Position numbers and translations under genes: made by a program
Notes under the pieces: model-generated
Databases searched by the model: none
What the model saw: only the letters and a program-made list of their open reading frames with translations
What the model was told of the DNA's origin: nothing
In this document: positions 1 to 12,344 of the stretch, piece after piece
How the letters are laid out: every line of letters begins with the position of its first letter
How positions within the stretch are numbered: the stretch's first letter is position 1
DNA from: Hypericum androsaemum
Lineage: Eukaryota > Streptophyta > Magnoliopsida > Malpighiales > Hypericaceae
NCBI GenBank assembly: GCA_963995505.1
Contig: OZ023185.1
Span: 16,875,691 to 16,939,690 of the forward strand
DNA: 64,000 nucleotides
Direction of reading: 5' to 3'

Positions 1-1480
1 ATAGGTCCAGTTTTGCTTGGTGCCGCTCTAATTTGGTCCCCAACTTTTTTTTGAACCGTATTTTGTACATTAATGGCATGACAGGTGTTGAGTGGAAAAA
101 ATGTATTTTTTATGCTTCAACAACAGGAATTAAATTACCGTATCACATCATGCAGTCGTGGACCCCTCGTATCATGCGCTTGAAGTTTGGCAGAGAGATT
201 ACCAATTCGATACCACCAAGTAATTAATTCAACGGTATATAAAATTGACTATGTTTTTTAGAGTTTTGTAAAATTTGATATAAAAAATTTACAAAAATCT
301 AATATATTTTTTACTCCTAATTATATATATATATATATTATGTAGTTCGAATATAAATTATTCAGTATAATAATATTAAGTATCATATAATTTCGATAAA
401 TAGTTCCCATTTAATTTCAACCTCCAAAGTCCAAATCGATTAAAATCAACATTGACCAACTCAAACTAAACAAATTGCATATCACCAAAAAAAAGGTAAA
501 CAAATTGCACGCGGGGGCCAATAATTGTACAATGCCAACGAAGAAGAATGTGACACCTGAAGTTTCTTGAGCATATCTCCCAGATTTTCCAACTTTCTGG
601 TCAAACCAATTGCAACCATGCCTTCGCTATAAAAAGTCTTTTATTTTTAATTTTTCCGTGTTCGATTACCAATTTTTTTTAATAAGTTGAATTATATTCC
701 ATAATTAGTAATATGTACAACCCCATAATTCCACAGTTTGTACGGACCAATTACACGAGCTACATAATTAGTCCATAACAAAAGCTCTATACAACAAAGA
801 AACTGCACAAAAGTCCATGGCCATCAAAAGCATGAATCGCACCAGCGCCCTAAACCCAACTTATCTTGACCAAAAAGAAATTTATCGAATTTATCCCAAA
901 TATGTCCAATGCAATTTTGTGTGTGTCGTTGCACATGGATATGGGCTTGTGGTTTTCTGTGTCCCACTGCTTTAGTCGCGCAACCTGAATTTAAATTCAG
1001 CTTTAATTTTCTGGAGTTCTTCAATCGATTCGAATATGACTAATATCAAGGCATGGCCACACACTTTCGGAGTTTGTTAGAAGGCATAAAATATAATGGA
1101 TTTTATGTCACACTGCAACCATATACATATTGAAATTGAGTTAGGATATTGAAAACGCAGATAGTAATATATTTAAGAGGATTTTAAGTTCAAATTTTGT
1201 GAATAATAAACAATATTGAGCGACGTAAAATGTGTCTACGGTGATTGTCTATGTATTAATCATTCTCTATAGATAATGAAGCATATAATACAAGTTCACA
1301 GACCGAAAATAAGAATTCAGCGGGGATACTTTTACCGTTCTTCATATTCGAATTTAGAACATTAGCAAAAGCAAAAGAGAGAGGAATAATTAATTAGTTT
1401 TCCTAAACTCAAAACCCTACTATTGGTTGACTCTTCACATTTTTCTTCTTTTCAAAATTTAAAATTATTCATTCAAGAAA
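1..1480. other. gene-free AT-rich stretch
   Basis: No coding region is supported here. The short open frames lack recognisable domains, splice partners or codon bias. A short (AT)n run lies near 321-339. Nothing else could be assigned. Confidence 0.6.
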
Positions 1481-1489
1481 ATCGATGGT

Positions 1490-1905
1490 CTTCAAAATAC
1501 GACCCGGAGTTGACCCAAATTTTGGGTCGTACTCTGGGTCAACCAGTCCGACCGAACGGACCATCGGTCAGACTGGATTTTTTAATTTGAAAAATAAAGA
1601 TATTTATATATAATCTAGGTATAATTGTACATGTAATCGCATACATACCTAAAAAATTACATTTTTTTATCAAAAATATTAGAATATAACAAATTGGAAT
1701 ATTAGACCGGGTCGGACTGGATATGTACTTTTTTTATTTAAAAAATCTGGGTGTACCACCCTGGGTTGGTCAGATTTTTGGTCTGACCATTTGGTCTGAC
1801 TAAATTTAGTTTGGTTCGCAAGGTAACCATTTTTGGGTCAAAATCCGGTATGCCTTTACACTCGTATCCTAGTCCAACCGGTCGGACCACATATTTTAAA
1901 ATCCG
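1490..1905. repeat. GGTC/GACC-rich low-complexity block, possibly a decayed hAT-type MITE
   Basis: Short GGTC, GACC and GGTCGGAC motifs recur on both strands on either side of an AT-rich centre. This resembles the composition of the delimited element at 18150-18600. Clear terminal repeats and a target-site duplication were not found, so the boundaries are approximate and the assignment to that family is an inference. Confidence 0.35.
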
Positions 1906-1914
1906 GAAGATGAC

Positions 1915-2575
1915 GACACACAAACCACTATTTGTAAACATGCTAACCACTATACTAATATCACTACACATGCAAACCAATATCACTACATATGAAAACC
2001 AATATAACTAAATATGAAAACTACTATCGCTACATATGCAAACCAATATCACTACATACGAAAACTAATATCGCTACATTCGAAAACCAATATCATTACA
2101 CATGCAAACTAATATCGCTACATATGAAAACTACTATCGCTACACATGCAAACCAATATCACTATATACGAAAACCAATGTCCCAACATCCGAAAACTAA
2201 TATCCCAACACACAAAAACCAATATCCCAACATCTGAAAACCAATATCCGAAAACTAATATATGAAACTACTATATACAAAAATCAGTACCACTAAACAC
2301 CCAAACTATTATCACTCGACATGGAAATCAACGTCAATTAGCATGCTAACCAGTACCAGTGAACATGCGAACCACTATCACCACAAGTGCAGACCACTAT
2401 CAGTAAACATGCTAACCACTATAAGTAAATGTGCGAACTAATATCATTAAATATGAAAACTAATATCATTACATTTGCAAACCAATATCATTAAATATGA
2501 AAACTAATGTCATTACATCTGAAAACCAGTATCACTACATCTGAAAACCTCTATCATTACATCTGAAAATCAGTA
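1915..2575. repeat. degenerate ~21-bp minisatellite
   Basis: About thirty imperfect copies of a unit close to AAACCAATATCACTACATATG run head to tail. Variation is concentrated in the CATATG/CATCTG part of the unit, and the array drifts gradually along its length. The repeat keeps one frame open and so gives a spurious 81-codon ORF (1992-2237). No protein function is implied. Confidence 0.8.
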
Positions 2576-2639
2576 TAATTATACAAATATACCAATACAA
2601 AATATACTATTGTACAAATACAAAAATATCATGGTGGTA

Positions 2640-3135
2640 AACATGATGTTCATGGCGTAGACGGAGCCGAAGAGGTAGCAGAAGAGGCCGTCGGTGGCGA
2701 CGTCGAGAATGTTGGTGCAGACGGAGCCGGCCAGATCATGGCAAAGTCGAGCTACATGGAGAAGACGATGTAGGTAGAGAAGAGAAGGAAGGTGTTGTCG
2801 ACGGCATACCGAAAAAAGAAAAGAAAGACGAAGCAAAGAAGAGTGGTGAGAGGGGGGTACATGGAAGCGGGCGAGATCGGCGTCGAACTTCTTCCCATTG
2901 AAGGTGGTTCTGATGAACAAGAATGAGAAGAGAGACGAAGGGGAGAAGGGGTTCGGTTTAGGGTGAGAGAGAGAGAGAGAGAGAGAGGAAGTGACCAGGA
3001 AAGAGAGGGGAAGAGGAAGAGATATATGGTCAAAAAGTGGAATTAATGTAGAATCAATGTGGGCGGCAGAATTAATGTGAGCGGCAGAATTAATGTGGGT
3101 GGAATCTTTGTTGGCACTTTTTGGGATATATGGTC
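2640..3135. other. GC-richer island with a GA microsatellite, unassigned
   Basis: This block is clearly richer in G and C than its flanks and contains a (GA)n run at about 2966-2988. Overlapping minus-strand frames are open (2579-2920, 2752-3033), but neither shows a domain I recognise. It could be a captured gene fragment inside a decayed transposon, because GATATATGGTCAAAAA occurs twice (near 3020 and 3125). Confidence 0.3.
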
Positions 3136-3513
3136 AAAAATACCATTCGTGTGATATTGACCATCAGATCAATTTTTTAAATAAAAAAATAGATCCAAGG
3201 ACTCTGAATCAGTCCTTTCCGTAGGGACAACTTTTGAGTAGTTCCCACTCAATTCATAACCAACCGACGAGGGTATTAGTCAGCCGCCGCTACTAAACAG
3301 CAGCCTCCATCATTAAGTGCCGCTTTATTTGATCATCGAGGAAGTGGATTATCAAATCACGAAATTTAATGTCTAGGATTAGGAAACAACTAGCTACCCA
3401 ACAGTAAGAAATCATATCAAAGAAACTCGTGGATGGCGCTGCTTAATTTTAATTTTTTTCATAGTCAAGCACTATCGAGCCATAGATAGACGACTCTTCC
3501 ATGGCGTCATTTA

Positions 3514-4184
3514 TAGGGATGGCAGAAATACCCATACTCTGAGGGTCGGACCTTGCTCTTATCCTACGGGTCTATGGTATGTTGACTTTGACTAGGTCTA
3601 GGATAGGGTATGGATCCATATTTAGAAATAGGGTCTAGGGTAGGGTATGAATTCATAGTTAGACCCTCTGGGTCGGACCATACCTTTATATTTTTACCCT
3701 ATTTTAGACTCTACCATAATTAGACCCTAGTTAGACTCTAATTAGACCATATTATAATATACTTTATGGTTAACTTTAACATATTTATTAGGTTATTACA
3801 CAACCAGCTTAGAAAATGCCGTGAATGATGGATCACTGGAAGTCGACATTATATATTTTTCTTTTGTTGAATTATTTATGTACTTCAAACTCGAAAAGAA
3901 AAATTTCATCAATTTTCTATTGAATATTGATGTGGAATGTAGTAGATGTTTTGAATTTATTTAAATATTATATAAAAATTAACTTTTTTTTAAAATTTAT
4001 CAAAATACAGAACGTTAAAAGGTCAGACCCTACAAACTTTGTTGACCCTGGGTCTCCGGGAGGGTAGGGTATGAATCTAACAATTGAAAATTTGTAGGGT
4101 CAAAAGTAAGGTATGGGTCCAACTAACAAACTAGTGTATGAGTAGGGTCCTACCAATACCCTACCCTACCCATTGCCATCTCTA
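3514..4184. mobile_element. non-autonomous hAT-type element
   Basis: The 671-bp element starts TAGGGATGGCA and ends TGCCATCTCTA, which are inverted with one mismatch. It is flanked by GTCATTTA (3506-3513) and TTCATTTA (4185-4192), a 7-of-8 match to an 8-bp target-site duplication as expected for hAT. The interior is dominated by GGGTAGGGTATG-type repeats on both strands, and no transposase frame is visible. TAGGGATGGCA-like termini with GGGTAGGGT subterminal repeats are typical of plant hAT miniature elements. Confidence 0.75.
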
Positions 4185-4419
4185 TTCATTTATATTTCGT
4201 ACGGCCTGAACTCAATACCTACTTAAATGAATTCAAGTATCTTATCAAGTGCAAAGAGTTTTTCAAAGGCTATTGCTCGATGGTGGATACCTATACTGTA
4301 AAAAATCCAAGAGGCTATCCAGATTCGGCTTCATCCGAATCCCTTGACTCGACAACGTGGACTCAATCATTCTGAAGGTTAATGGGTTCAAGGTGGATCA
4401 GAGGAGACTTTCGTCTCCT

Positions 4420-6440
4420 GAGATATGGGAGTCGAAGCTCTGGGACCGTGGTCGGGTCCCAATTCAAAGTCACTGATATCCTCCCCCAGGCGTCTCTTCA
4501 TAATGCCTCTTCTAGCGTCCAATAGGTGCCCTCTAGATCCTTTCTGGTGGCTCTCTATTTTCCTGCTTCAGCAATCGATTTTCCTGCTCCAGCACGACTG
4601 GCTTGGGCAAAGTCTGGTGGGCACTCTGATTGATGTTTGTCAATCTGGGTCAGACGCAAAAAATCTTGTCGATTATGGTGTGCTGAAGTTCCAGGTTCGG
4701 GCGTTAGGTGGCGATGTTGTTCTTATCACCTTCGATTCTGCTGAAGATATATCGCTTTGGTGTGTCAAGCTCCAACCGTTCTTTAAATCGGTTGTGCCTT
4801 GGTCCTCAAGCTTCCGCGCTTCAACTAGAAGCCTTTGGTTGGGAATATGTGGTGTTCCTCTGCAGGTTTGGTCGTCTTCTTTTTTTGATTGGCTGGTTGC
4901 TCCGTTACGTGATGTTATCGCGGTGCATAAGCTCACTTCTGATCGGTTGCATCTCGACACTGCCTTTATTCACATTTTCTCCACTACTTTGGTTAGAATG
5001 AGCCACATTTTCAACCTCAAGGTTGGCCTGGAAAGTTATGTGATTAAGTTAGAGGAATTATCAGCTTTTGAGGTTGATGAATTTCTAGTTTTTGATCAAT
5101 TTGGAGGTTGTTTGGGTGGTTCCTTGCCAAATAGAAATTTTGGTGAAGATGATGGTGATTCAAGTTGGATTTTAGGTGACCTGCTTCGCTCTATTAGTGG
5201 TCCTTCTTTTGCTGCTTTGGATGTTGTTGCAGGGTAGCCGATTGATGCTTCTGCTGCGGTGGTCAGGGTGGGTCCTGATGTGCATCCTCCAACCTTAGAG
5301 CATTATCTTGTTCCTTTTGCTACTAGTGCTCCAGCTTCATTACAGGTCCCTATTGATTATTGCCTTGTGGTGCGTCCTGTCGTTGAGGATGTTCTGCAGG
5401 GAGCTGTTGACGGGGTTGTATTCTCTTCTGTCACAGATAGCAAGGTATGTGGCGATGTTGTTTTTATCACCTTCGATTCCGCTGAAGACATGTCACTTTG
5501 GTGTGTCAAGCTCCAACCGTTCTTCAAATTAGTTGTGCCTTGGTCCTCGAGCTTCCGCGCTTCAACTAGAAGCCTTTGGTTGGGAATATATGGCGTTCCT
5601 CTGCAAGTTTGGTCGTCTTCTTTTTTTTATTGGTTGATTGCTCCGTTAGGTGATGTTATCGCAGTGCATAAGCTCACTTCTGATCTGTTGCATCTTGACA
5701 TTGCATTTATTCACATTTCTCCACTGCTTTGGTTAGAATGAGCCGCACTTTCAACCTCAAGGTTGGCCTGGAAAGTTATGTAATTAAGTTTCAGGAATTA
5801 TCGGCTTTTGAGGTTGATGAATTTCTAGTTTTTGATCAATTTGGAGGTTGTTTGGGTGGTTCCTTGCCGAATAGAAATTTTGGTGAAGATGATGGTGATT
5901 CAAGTTGGGTTTCAGGTGACTTGCTTCGCTCTGTTGGTGGTCCTTCTTTTGCTACTTTGCATATTGTTGTAGGGCAACAGATTGATGCTTCTGGTGCGGT
6001 GGTCATAGTGGATCCTGATGTGCGTCCTCCAGACTTAGAGCACTATCTTGTTCCTCTTACTACTAGTGCTTCAGCTTCATTGCAGGTCCCTATTGATTGT
6101 TGCCCCGTGGTGCGTCCTGTCGTTGAGGATGTTCTGCAGGGAGCTGCTGACGGGGTTGTGTTCTCTTCTGTCACAGATAGCAGGGTATTTTTTTTGCTAG
6201 GCTGTATGGTTTCTGATGGGTTGTAGGCCTCTCTCTCGGCTAGTGCTCTTCCACATCAAGGTCTCACTGCCGAAAATATTTCACCTGCTGCTCTTTCGCA
6301 ACTCACGTTAGAGGCAGCTGTTGCCTTGGAGGACACTGTTGGTTAGGATGACGGCGTCTGCAGCTTTTTGCTGCAATAAATTTCGTTGATATGGCCAAGC
6401 CACAGCCTCTTGCTGCATCCAAGAAGGTCAATAATGGCAT
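4420..6440 (+). pseudogene. LINE ORF1-like (DUF4283-type) pseudogene with internal tandem duplication
   Basis: This is the degenerate first ORF of a non-LTR retrotransposon. The frames at 4425-5237, 5259-5741 and 5729-6226 encode a DUF4283-like core, with segments such as GGDVVLITFDSAED and VVPWSSSFRASTRSLWL followed by GVPLQVWSSSFF. This domain is found in plant LINE ORF1 and gag-like proteins. A block of about 741 bp is present twice in tandem (4710-5447 and 5451-6187). The first copy carries an in-frame TAG at 5235 where the second reads CAA. The second copy has a 1-bp deletion near 5717 that shifts its frame. The tract continues as a plausible ORF1 tail to about 6440 and beyond (6511-6777). 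It cannot be functional as it stands. Confidence 0.7.
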
Positions 6441-7051
6441 CATGTTCTAGCTAACGCCGACTAGATCGAGCTGCCGTGATCGAAAGCCCACAAAAAAAGT
6501 CCCTGCTCTTATGCACTTTCCTATTCAAAAATTGAAGATTAATTCTCCATTGCGGCCAAAGGCGGTGCATTCGATACCCTCGCTTCTGGTTGGAATTGAG
6601 GCGTGCAATGAGGCTCTTTGTGAAGAGCTTTCGGCTGAAGCTTGGCGCCTTGCAATCGTCGTGGGCATGTTTTGGGAGGAGGATACTTCTCAGATCCTTC
6701 TTGCGATCAAAGATGCAGCATGTGGTCATAGTCAAACCTGGTCATTGATCCTCCATAAACTTGGTAATTTAAGGTAATTATGTTTGGTATATTTTTGCTA
6801 GGAGTATACTTGGGTTTGTATTTGGCCTTATCCTTTGGGCACTTCTGGTATAGCTTGGGTTATACTTTTAGTCATTCCTTGGATTCATACTCTGATAATG
6901 TATATCACTGTTGTGTATCTGATATGCATTATCTGATATTTAAAGTGCGGTACCTTTGGTACCAATGATATAATTATTTGTGGTGATTCCCTTGGTGGTG
7001 AATAAAAAAATTTACTTTAAAAAATGTAGTAACACAACACAGAAAGGAATG
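6441..7051 (+). other. LINE interior, degraded
   Basis: This links the ORF1 relic to the ORF2 relic. An 88-codon open frame (6511-6777) is probably the ORF1 C-terminal tail. From 6780 to 7050 there is only a hydrophobic 62-codon frame with no recognisable domain. Most of the reverse transcriptase that should lie here is missing. Confidence 0.45.
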
Positions 7052-7879
7052 CTTCTTTGGCATGAAGGATGCCATCTTTAATCACTTTCGTTCCTTATTC
7101 TTGGAGGTGGATTGGGAAAGGCCTTCTCTTGCTCCCTCGCTCTTTGACCGTTTTAGTGTTCCTGAAGCCTCCATAATTGGGAGCTTCCTAGTCTCCATGA
7201 TCTCAACCAGACCATCCAACCGTTCCCCCCACGACATGCTGGACGCGACTCCCTCAAATGGGCTTTTGATAGCGCCAGAGTTTTCACTGTCAAAAGCCTG
7301 TATCTACATGCTTTCCCTGGCTTCCGATTCATCTTGCCAGAGGTTATATGCAAGGAGCGCACTAATCTAATTCCTTTCAAGGTTTCTTATTTTCTCTGGC
7401 AGGCCTTGCAAGACAGGATCGCGACTAAGGCAAACTTGCTTCGTTTAGGGTTGATCTCCCTGCAAGTGGCAGGTTGTGTTCTTTGCGGTACTTCCTCTTC
7501 AAATCTGCCTCCTCTTGAGTCTGCAAGCCACCTCTTTGTGGGCTGCTCCCTCGCATGCCAGGTCTGGAACTATTTCCTCAAAGTGGCAGTTATTTCATGG
7601 GTTTCTGGAGACAGCCCGGGTGGGCTCCTTGAAATGTGGATGGGCCTTGTCATAAAAAATGATGCTAACCGAAAGATTTGGTACTCTATTTTCGTGTCCA
7701 TCATTTGGTGCATTTGGCTTCTCAGAAACCAGGTGATTTTCTATGGTACTTCCCCTGATTTGAGCTCTCTTCTAGCGGGCATTCACAGGACTGCCATGGA
7801 ATGTCAAAATTGGGCAGGCTCTAGAGATATCTTTTGCAGGCAAGATCTTATCTTGGTTCTTCAGAATATTATGGCGTAG
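7052..7879 (+). pseudogene. LINE ORF2 remnant with zf-RVT domain
   Basis: This is the 3' part of a LINE polymerase ORF. At 7062 the frame reads like the region ahead of the reverse transcriptase (DAIFNHFRSLF). After a large deletion, a second frame from about 7252 has the typical tail: FTVKSLY, then SYFLWQALQDRIATKANLLR, and a zf-RVT zinc-binding pattern GCVLCG...ASHLFVGCSLACQVW, then a Trp-rich WCIWLLRNQVIFYG segment near residue 130 of the 181-codon frame. The catalytic YADD core is absent. A poly(A)-like 3' end follows near 8050-8070. The two frames are offset, so the gene is broken. Confidence 0.75.
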
Positions 7880-8070
7880 GCTTTCGTGGTCTTGATTTTG
7901 GGTTTAAGTCATGGTTGATCTCTTTCCTGCCACCATGTGTGACGGGCTGTACAGAGTTCACTTTTGAGGTGTTCTCTCCATCTTTTGTGTGAGGATTTTT
8001 ACCATGTGCATATTTGTACATAACTCCATGATTAATATAATTCTACTTCTTCGAAAAACAGAAAAAAATG

Positions 8071-9129
8071 CAGAAATGGGAGGTGGAACTCCTTTTCAAA
8101 GGGTTCTAGTCCGGATGGCACAATCACTTGGATGACGCCATTTTTTTTTTGTTGAAAATTATTTTTAAGTGCTTCAAATTTTATTTTACAATCTTTAGAT
8201 TAGATAAAAAAAATTAACATTTTACTACGATAAATTGGATTAGTCAATATTCGTAATTCATTAAGCAATTTGTGTTAGAATCTTTCCACATCAAAACAAA
8301 ATGGTCTCAGAACTAATTCCATGGAATTCCGTAATCTCATCAATAAAAGTCCAGTTTCGGAAATGTTCCTTAACTTCACACAAAGCAAGTGTGAGCAAAG
8401 ATCCACCACAAAACTTCCATCCGACCACTCAAAAGATAAGGCTGAGAGGAGTAGCTAGCTACCAAATGAATGGCATGTGCGAATTCTGTGGAGATGAGGG
8501 TTTGGCCCATTTTGATTTGCTACTCCACTTTAAGCATTTTCTATATCCACTTGGCTTGTCTAAAATGTCAAACCAACCTTTTGTATTTATTATTGTTTTT
8601 TTTGATAAGTTTGTATTTATTATTATTGGTCCCCGTAACATCAAATTAATAGCAAGTAGATCTAATTTTTGATTTACACTATACTCGAATATCTCTTAAA
8701 TTGACTAATCAAAATTCAAATTGGCTGAAATCTTTAAAAATGACAAAATTCTCTTAACAAACATATAATACTATTGCATTTCCAAACTCAAGAGGTTCTT
8801 ATTAAACTAGAAAAACACATTTAACTTTCATACTGTTGCAATTTTTCAATGAGAGCAATTCAACCAAGAGCTTCTTACTCTTTCTATTTTACGACACATC
8901 CACAAGTGGCTTAGATGGAATCCAATACATAGATTTTATGATGAATACACGAGTAACTCCCTAATGATATCATTCATATTCTTAAAGTTCGAACTCAATA
9001 CAATACCTCATAATGGAATCCAATACATAGATTAACTAATAATATTGTAATAATTGTATCAGATGTATCGATTTCTAAGACCGGAAACACAAATGATTCA
9101 CTCAATCCGAACATGAATAAGTCAGCTCA
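8071..9129. other. gene-free stretch
   Basis: No coding region or delimited repeat is supported. A 123-codon frame (8301-8672) has no recognisable domain and contains AT-rich low-complexity sequence, so it was not called as a gene. Confidence 0.5.
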
Positions 9130-9138
9130 TTAATTATT

Positions 9139-10538
9139 AGAAAAATTACGCTCAGGTCCTTGTAGTTTGGCGTCCCTCCCTCTAGGGTGCCTGCATTTTC
9201 AAAATCGTTCCTGACGTCCCCGAAGTTTAGTTTTATCAACTCTCGGGTCCCTCACGGCTCTTTTTTCATTTTTGGTCATGAAAATGACCAAAATACTCTC
9301 AAACAAAAAATAAAAAATTACCTTTTTCAACCTTTGAATACGTTGATGAACACCAAGAACACCATATTTAAAAATTAACCAAAAAAAATAGAATTTCCAA
9401 ACAAAAAATTACATCCACCAACAAGAAACCAATAAAATAGATTTTTCCATTTTAATTTCCTTCGTCTTCTCTAACATCAAATCCTTTCCAACTTTCTTTC
9501 CAAAAAAATCGCTTCCAACTCGCAACAAGGAAATCTAAGACAAACGCAGGAAAAAATCCATTAAAGAATTTCACTCGATGATGAAGACGAAGCCCATTTA
9601 CAAAAAAAAATCCTTTTGGAGAAGACGAAGCTCTCCCTCTCTCGACGACGGCCATGGCCACGATCTCCTTCCCTGCTCGACGAACGACACGATGCCATCT
9701 CGGGGAGGCACCTCCGGCCTTTCCTACTCCACTTCGACATGACGCAGTCTCACTCTCCGTACAGGTGAGGAAGCACTCATGGGTGCCACCTCTTGAACAT
9801 GCTCTCCTCCAGCGCCCCCTTGAGGGCCTTGATGTCCCCCTTGGCATGGGCGGCCTCACATTCCACCTCCTCGCAGAGGTCATGATAGTTCTCCTTCTCC
9901 CGGAGATGCGCCCCGACGATGGTGCGAGCTTTTAACGATGGCGCGGGCTCTTGACGACAGCACAGGCTCTTGACGATGGCACGGCTCTTGAAGAGGGGGA
10001 TCTCGAAGGTGGAGAGCTCTTGATGATGGCGCGGGCTCTTGATGACAGCGCGGCTCCTTCTCCTCGCATAGGTCATAATTTTACGGGAAAGAACCATGAC
10101 CGAGCAGGAAAGTACCACTGTGGCCTCTCCCTCGTATTCTCGCATCTTCTTGTTGATTAGAATTAGATTGTGGGTGGTTGATGAATTGGATTATTGTTGC
10201 AGGGATTGAATAGTTATGTTCTTGGTTAATGAATTAGATTTTAAATTAAGTTTCTGGGTTGTTAGGTTTTCTGGTTAATGAATTCTATTCTTTTTTGGTT
10301 GATTTTTAGATATGGTATTCTTGGTGTTCATCAACGTATTCAAAGGTTGAAGAAGGTAATTTTTATTTTTTGTTTAAGGGTATTTTGGTCATTTCCATGA
10401 CCAAAAATGAAAAAAAGAGCTGTCAGGGACCCGAGAGTTGATAAAACTAAACTTCGGGGACGTCAGGAACGATTTCGGAAATACAGGGACCCCAGAGAGA
10501 GGGACGCCTAACTACAGGGACCTGAGCATAATTTTCCC
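9139..10538. mobile_element. Mutator-like element with long terminal inverted repeats
   Basis: The ends are inverted over roughly 230 bp: AAAAATTACGCTCAGGTCC on the left and a complementary GGACCTGAGCATAATTTTCC on the right. A perfect 9-bp target-site duplication TTAATTATT lies at 9130-9138 and 10539-10547, the length expected for Mutator-like elements. The centre (9590-10150) is GC-rich and holds overlapping frames on both strands plus a short tandem repeat based on GGCGCGGGCTCTTGACGA (9930-10070). No transposase is recognisable. The centre may be a captured gene fragment; one minus-strand frame has a Glu/Lys-rich helical look (around 9777-9900). Confidence 0.8.
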
Positions 10539-10547
10539 TTAATTATT

Positions 10548-11449
10548 TGTACACCGAGTGGTTTAGAAAAAAATACACCGAATTATAGATGCGGAGCTAC
10601 AAAAAGTAAGGAACCTGGATAAATTAATGGAGATCGAGTCATTATTTGTGCCTTTCTCTGTGCATCCACTCCGTTTGTCTCCTTTCTCTAGCCAACTACT
10701 TAAAAAAATAGAGGAATTCACAATCCATGGTCCAATGTTTTCTAGTAGTCCCCCACAATGTGGACCAAATTTCTATCTGATCTTTCTAATTGGAACTCCC
10801 ACTACTTATATAAAAAAATTGGAACTCCAACTCCAAACAAAAAAATAATATTAGATTTTAAAATTGTGCATGAATATGGTTATCCAACCTCATGCATACC
10901 GTCAGTGCTCTCTTCCCTACTATAATTTTTTCCCACTAAATTTTGATGTCATAAGATTGCAAGGTCTGAAATTGCAATCTCGAATTTGTACGAGAGTATT
11001 TCTGCGATATTACATACGTAAATTATAAATATTTTAATATATTACATAAAAAAACCATGCATATGGTATGTTGAGTGATGCAACGACATGACATAAGTAC
11101 TACAATAATGAACCCATTACATTTTTAAATTTTTGGAAAAACGTCTAGGAGGTTGGTCTAACAAATTAATGGAGGGCAAAGATTTTCATCAAGTGGGCAA
11201 TATGAGAGAGCTTTTCTTTTTCTTTTTTGATGTGGGAAAGCTTTTCGCAAATTAGTTTGCGGAGTAACAAGTTTGTTGTTGAAAATTTGAAGTTCAAGAA
11301 AGAATATATGTCGGCATAACGGCATTATATTTTGTTGTAACAACAATTTTGTATCACTCATATTAATGAATATATTTATATGTTATGAAAAGTAATCTAT
11401 ATTCAAAAAAATTGATAGTTTAAATATTATCGATATTTATAAATGAAAA
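10548..11449. other. gene-free AT-rich stretch
   Basis: No coding region, RNA gene or delimited repeat was recognised. The short frames at 10627-10848 and 11158-11361 lack domains. Confidence 0.5.
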
Positions 11450-12344
11450 AAAAACTGACCTCAGGTCCTTGGGATTTGTTTAAATCATAGTTTTAACTCC
11501 TCCTAGTTCGAAATAAAAATTTCGCCACTCTAAGGCCCCTCGCTGACGTCATCTGGTCAACATAATTTTAAAATTATAGTTTTACCCTTACAATAAAAAA
11601 AAAATCAGAGTCATCTTCTCCATTCTGATTCTCCGACGCCGACCCAACATCTTTTCGACATCCTTGTACCATACCCCGAGGGAGCTCGCCTTCACCAAAG
11701 GCAGCTTCGGGAGGCCCTTGTGCCTGTCATTCTTCCTCGAAATGACCGCGTTTGGTCCCCATATTTGAAAGGCAGCTTCGCCCCAACCCGAGGTTTCCCC
11801 ACCTGGGCATTAACGGGGCGATCATTTTTAGTGGCAGGTTTTGCGGGTCGGGCAGCGGGTTTTTATGGGCCCGAAAGTCAGAGTTGCCAAAGCCGGATGA
11901 AGGGCCGGAAGAGGCTATCTCAGATTTAAGGGTTCAACGTTGTTTGGTCGCCTTCATCCCCTTCACCCCGTCCCGTCGTCGACTTTCGCTTGAGCTCCAA
12001 CGCAGGGGACTGTGAATCTGATCCAGAGAAGACCTGGAGACGAAGGGAGGAGACGACGAGGAAGGATTTGAATCAGAGATCTTGGAGAATCTGAACCGGA
12101 GAAGACCTAAAGACGAAGGGAGGCGACGACGATGAAGAATCTTGGTCGGAGTCGAAAGCGATGACAAGACAGGACTTTGGCCGGAGGTCGGTTTGATGGT
12201 GTTGGAGGGGGAGGTTGAAGGATGATTATTTTTGTTTTGAGAAAAGTCCACTTTAGTACCCTATGGTAAACTGACCAATCGAGTCATACTTATTCCAATT
12301 AACATCAAAATGATCCACGGGCAACCACCCGAATCTGCCTGGAC

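Noticed and set aside
1992..2237. 81-codon ORF as a protein gene
   Set aside because: It is a product of the 21-bp minisatellite and encodes only repeat-derived peptide.
4673..5001. Overlapping ORFs on both strands inside the LINE ORF1
   Set aside because: Shadow frames of the DUF4283-like reading frame.
4259..8100. TTTTCAAAGG near 4260 and 8092 as the LINE target-site duplication
   Set aside because: It is separated from the A-rich 3' end by about 20 bp and the 5' boundary is unclear; chance match is likely.
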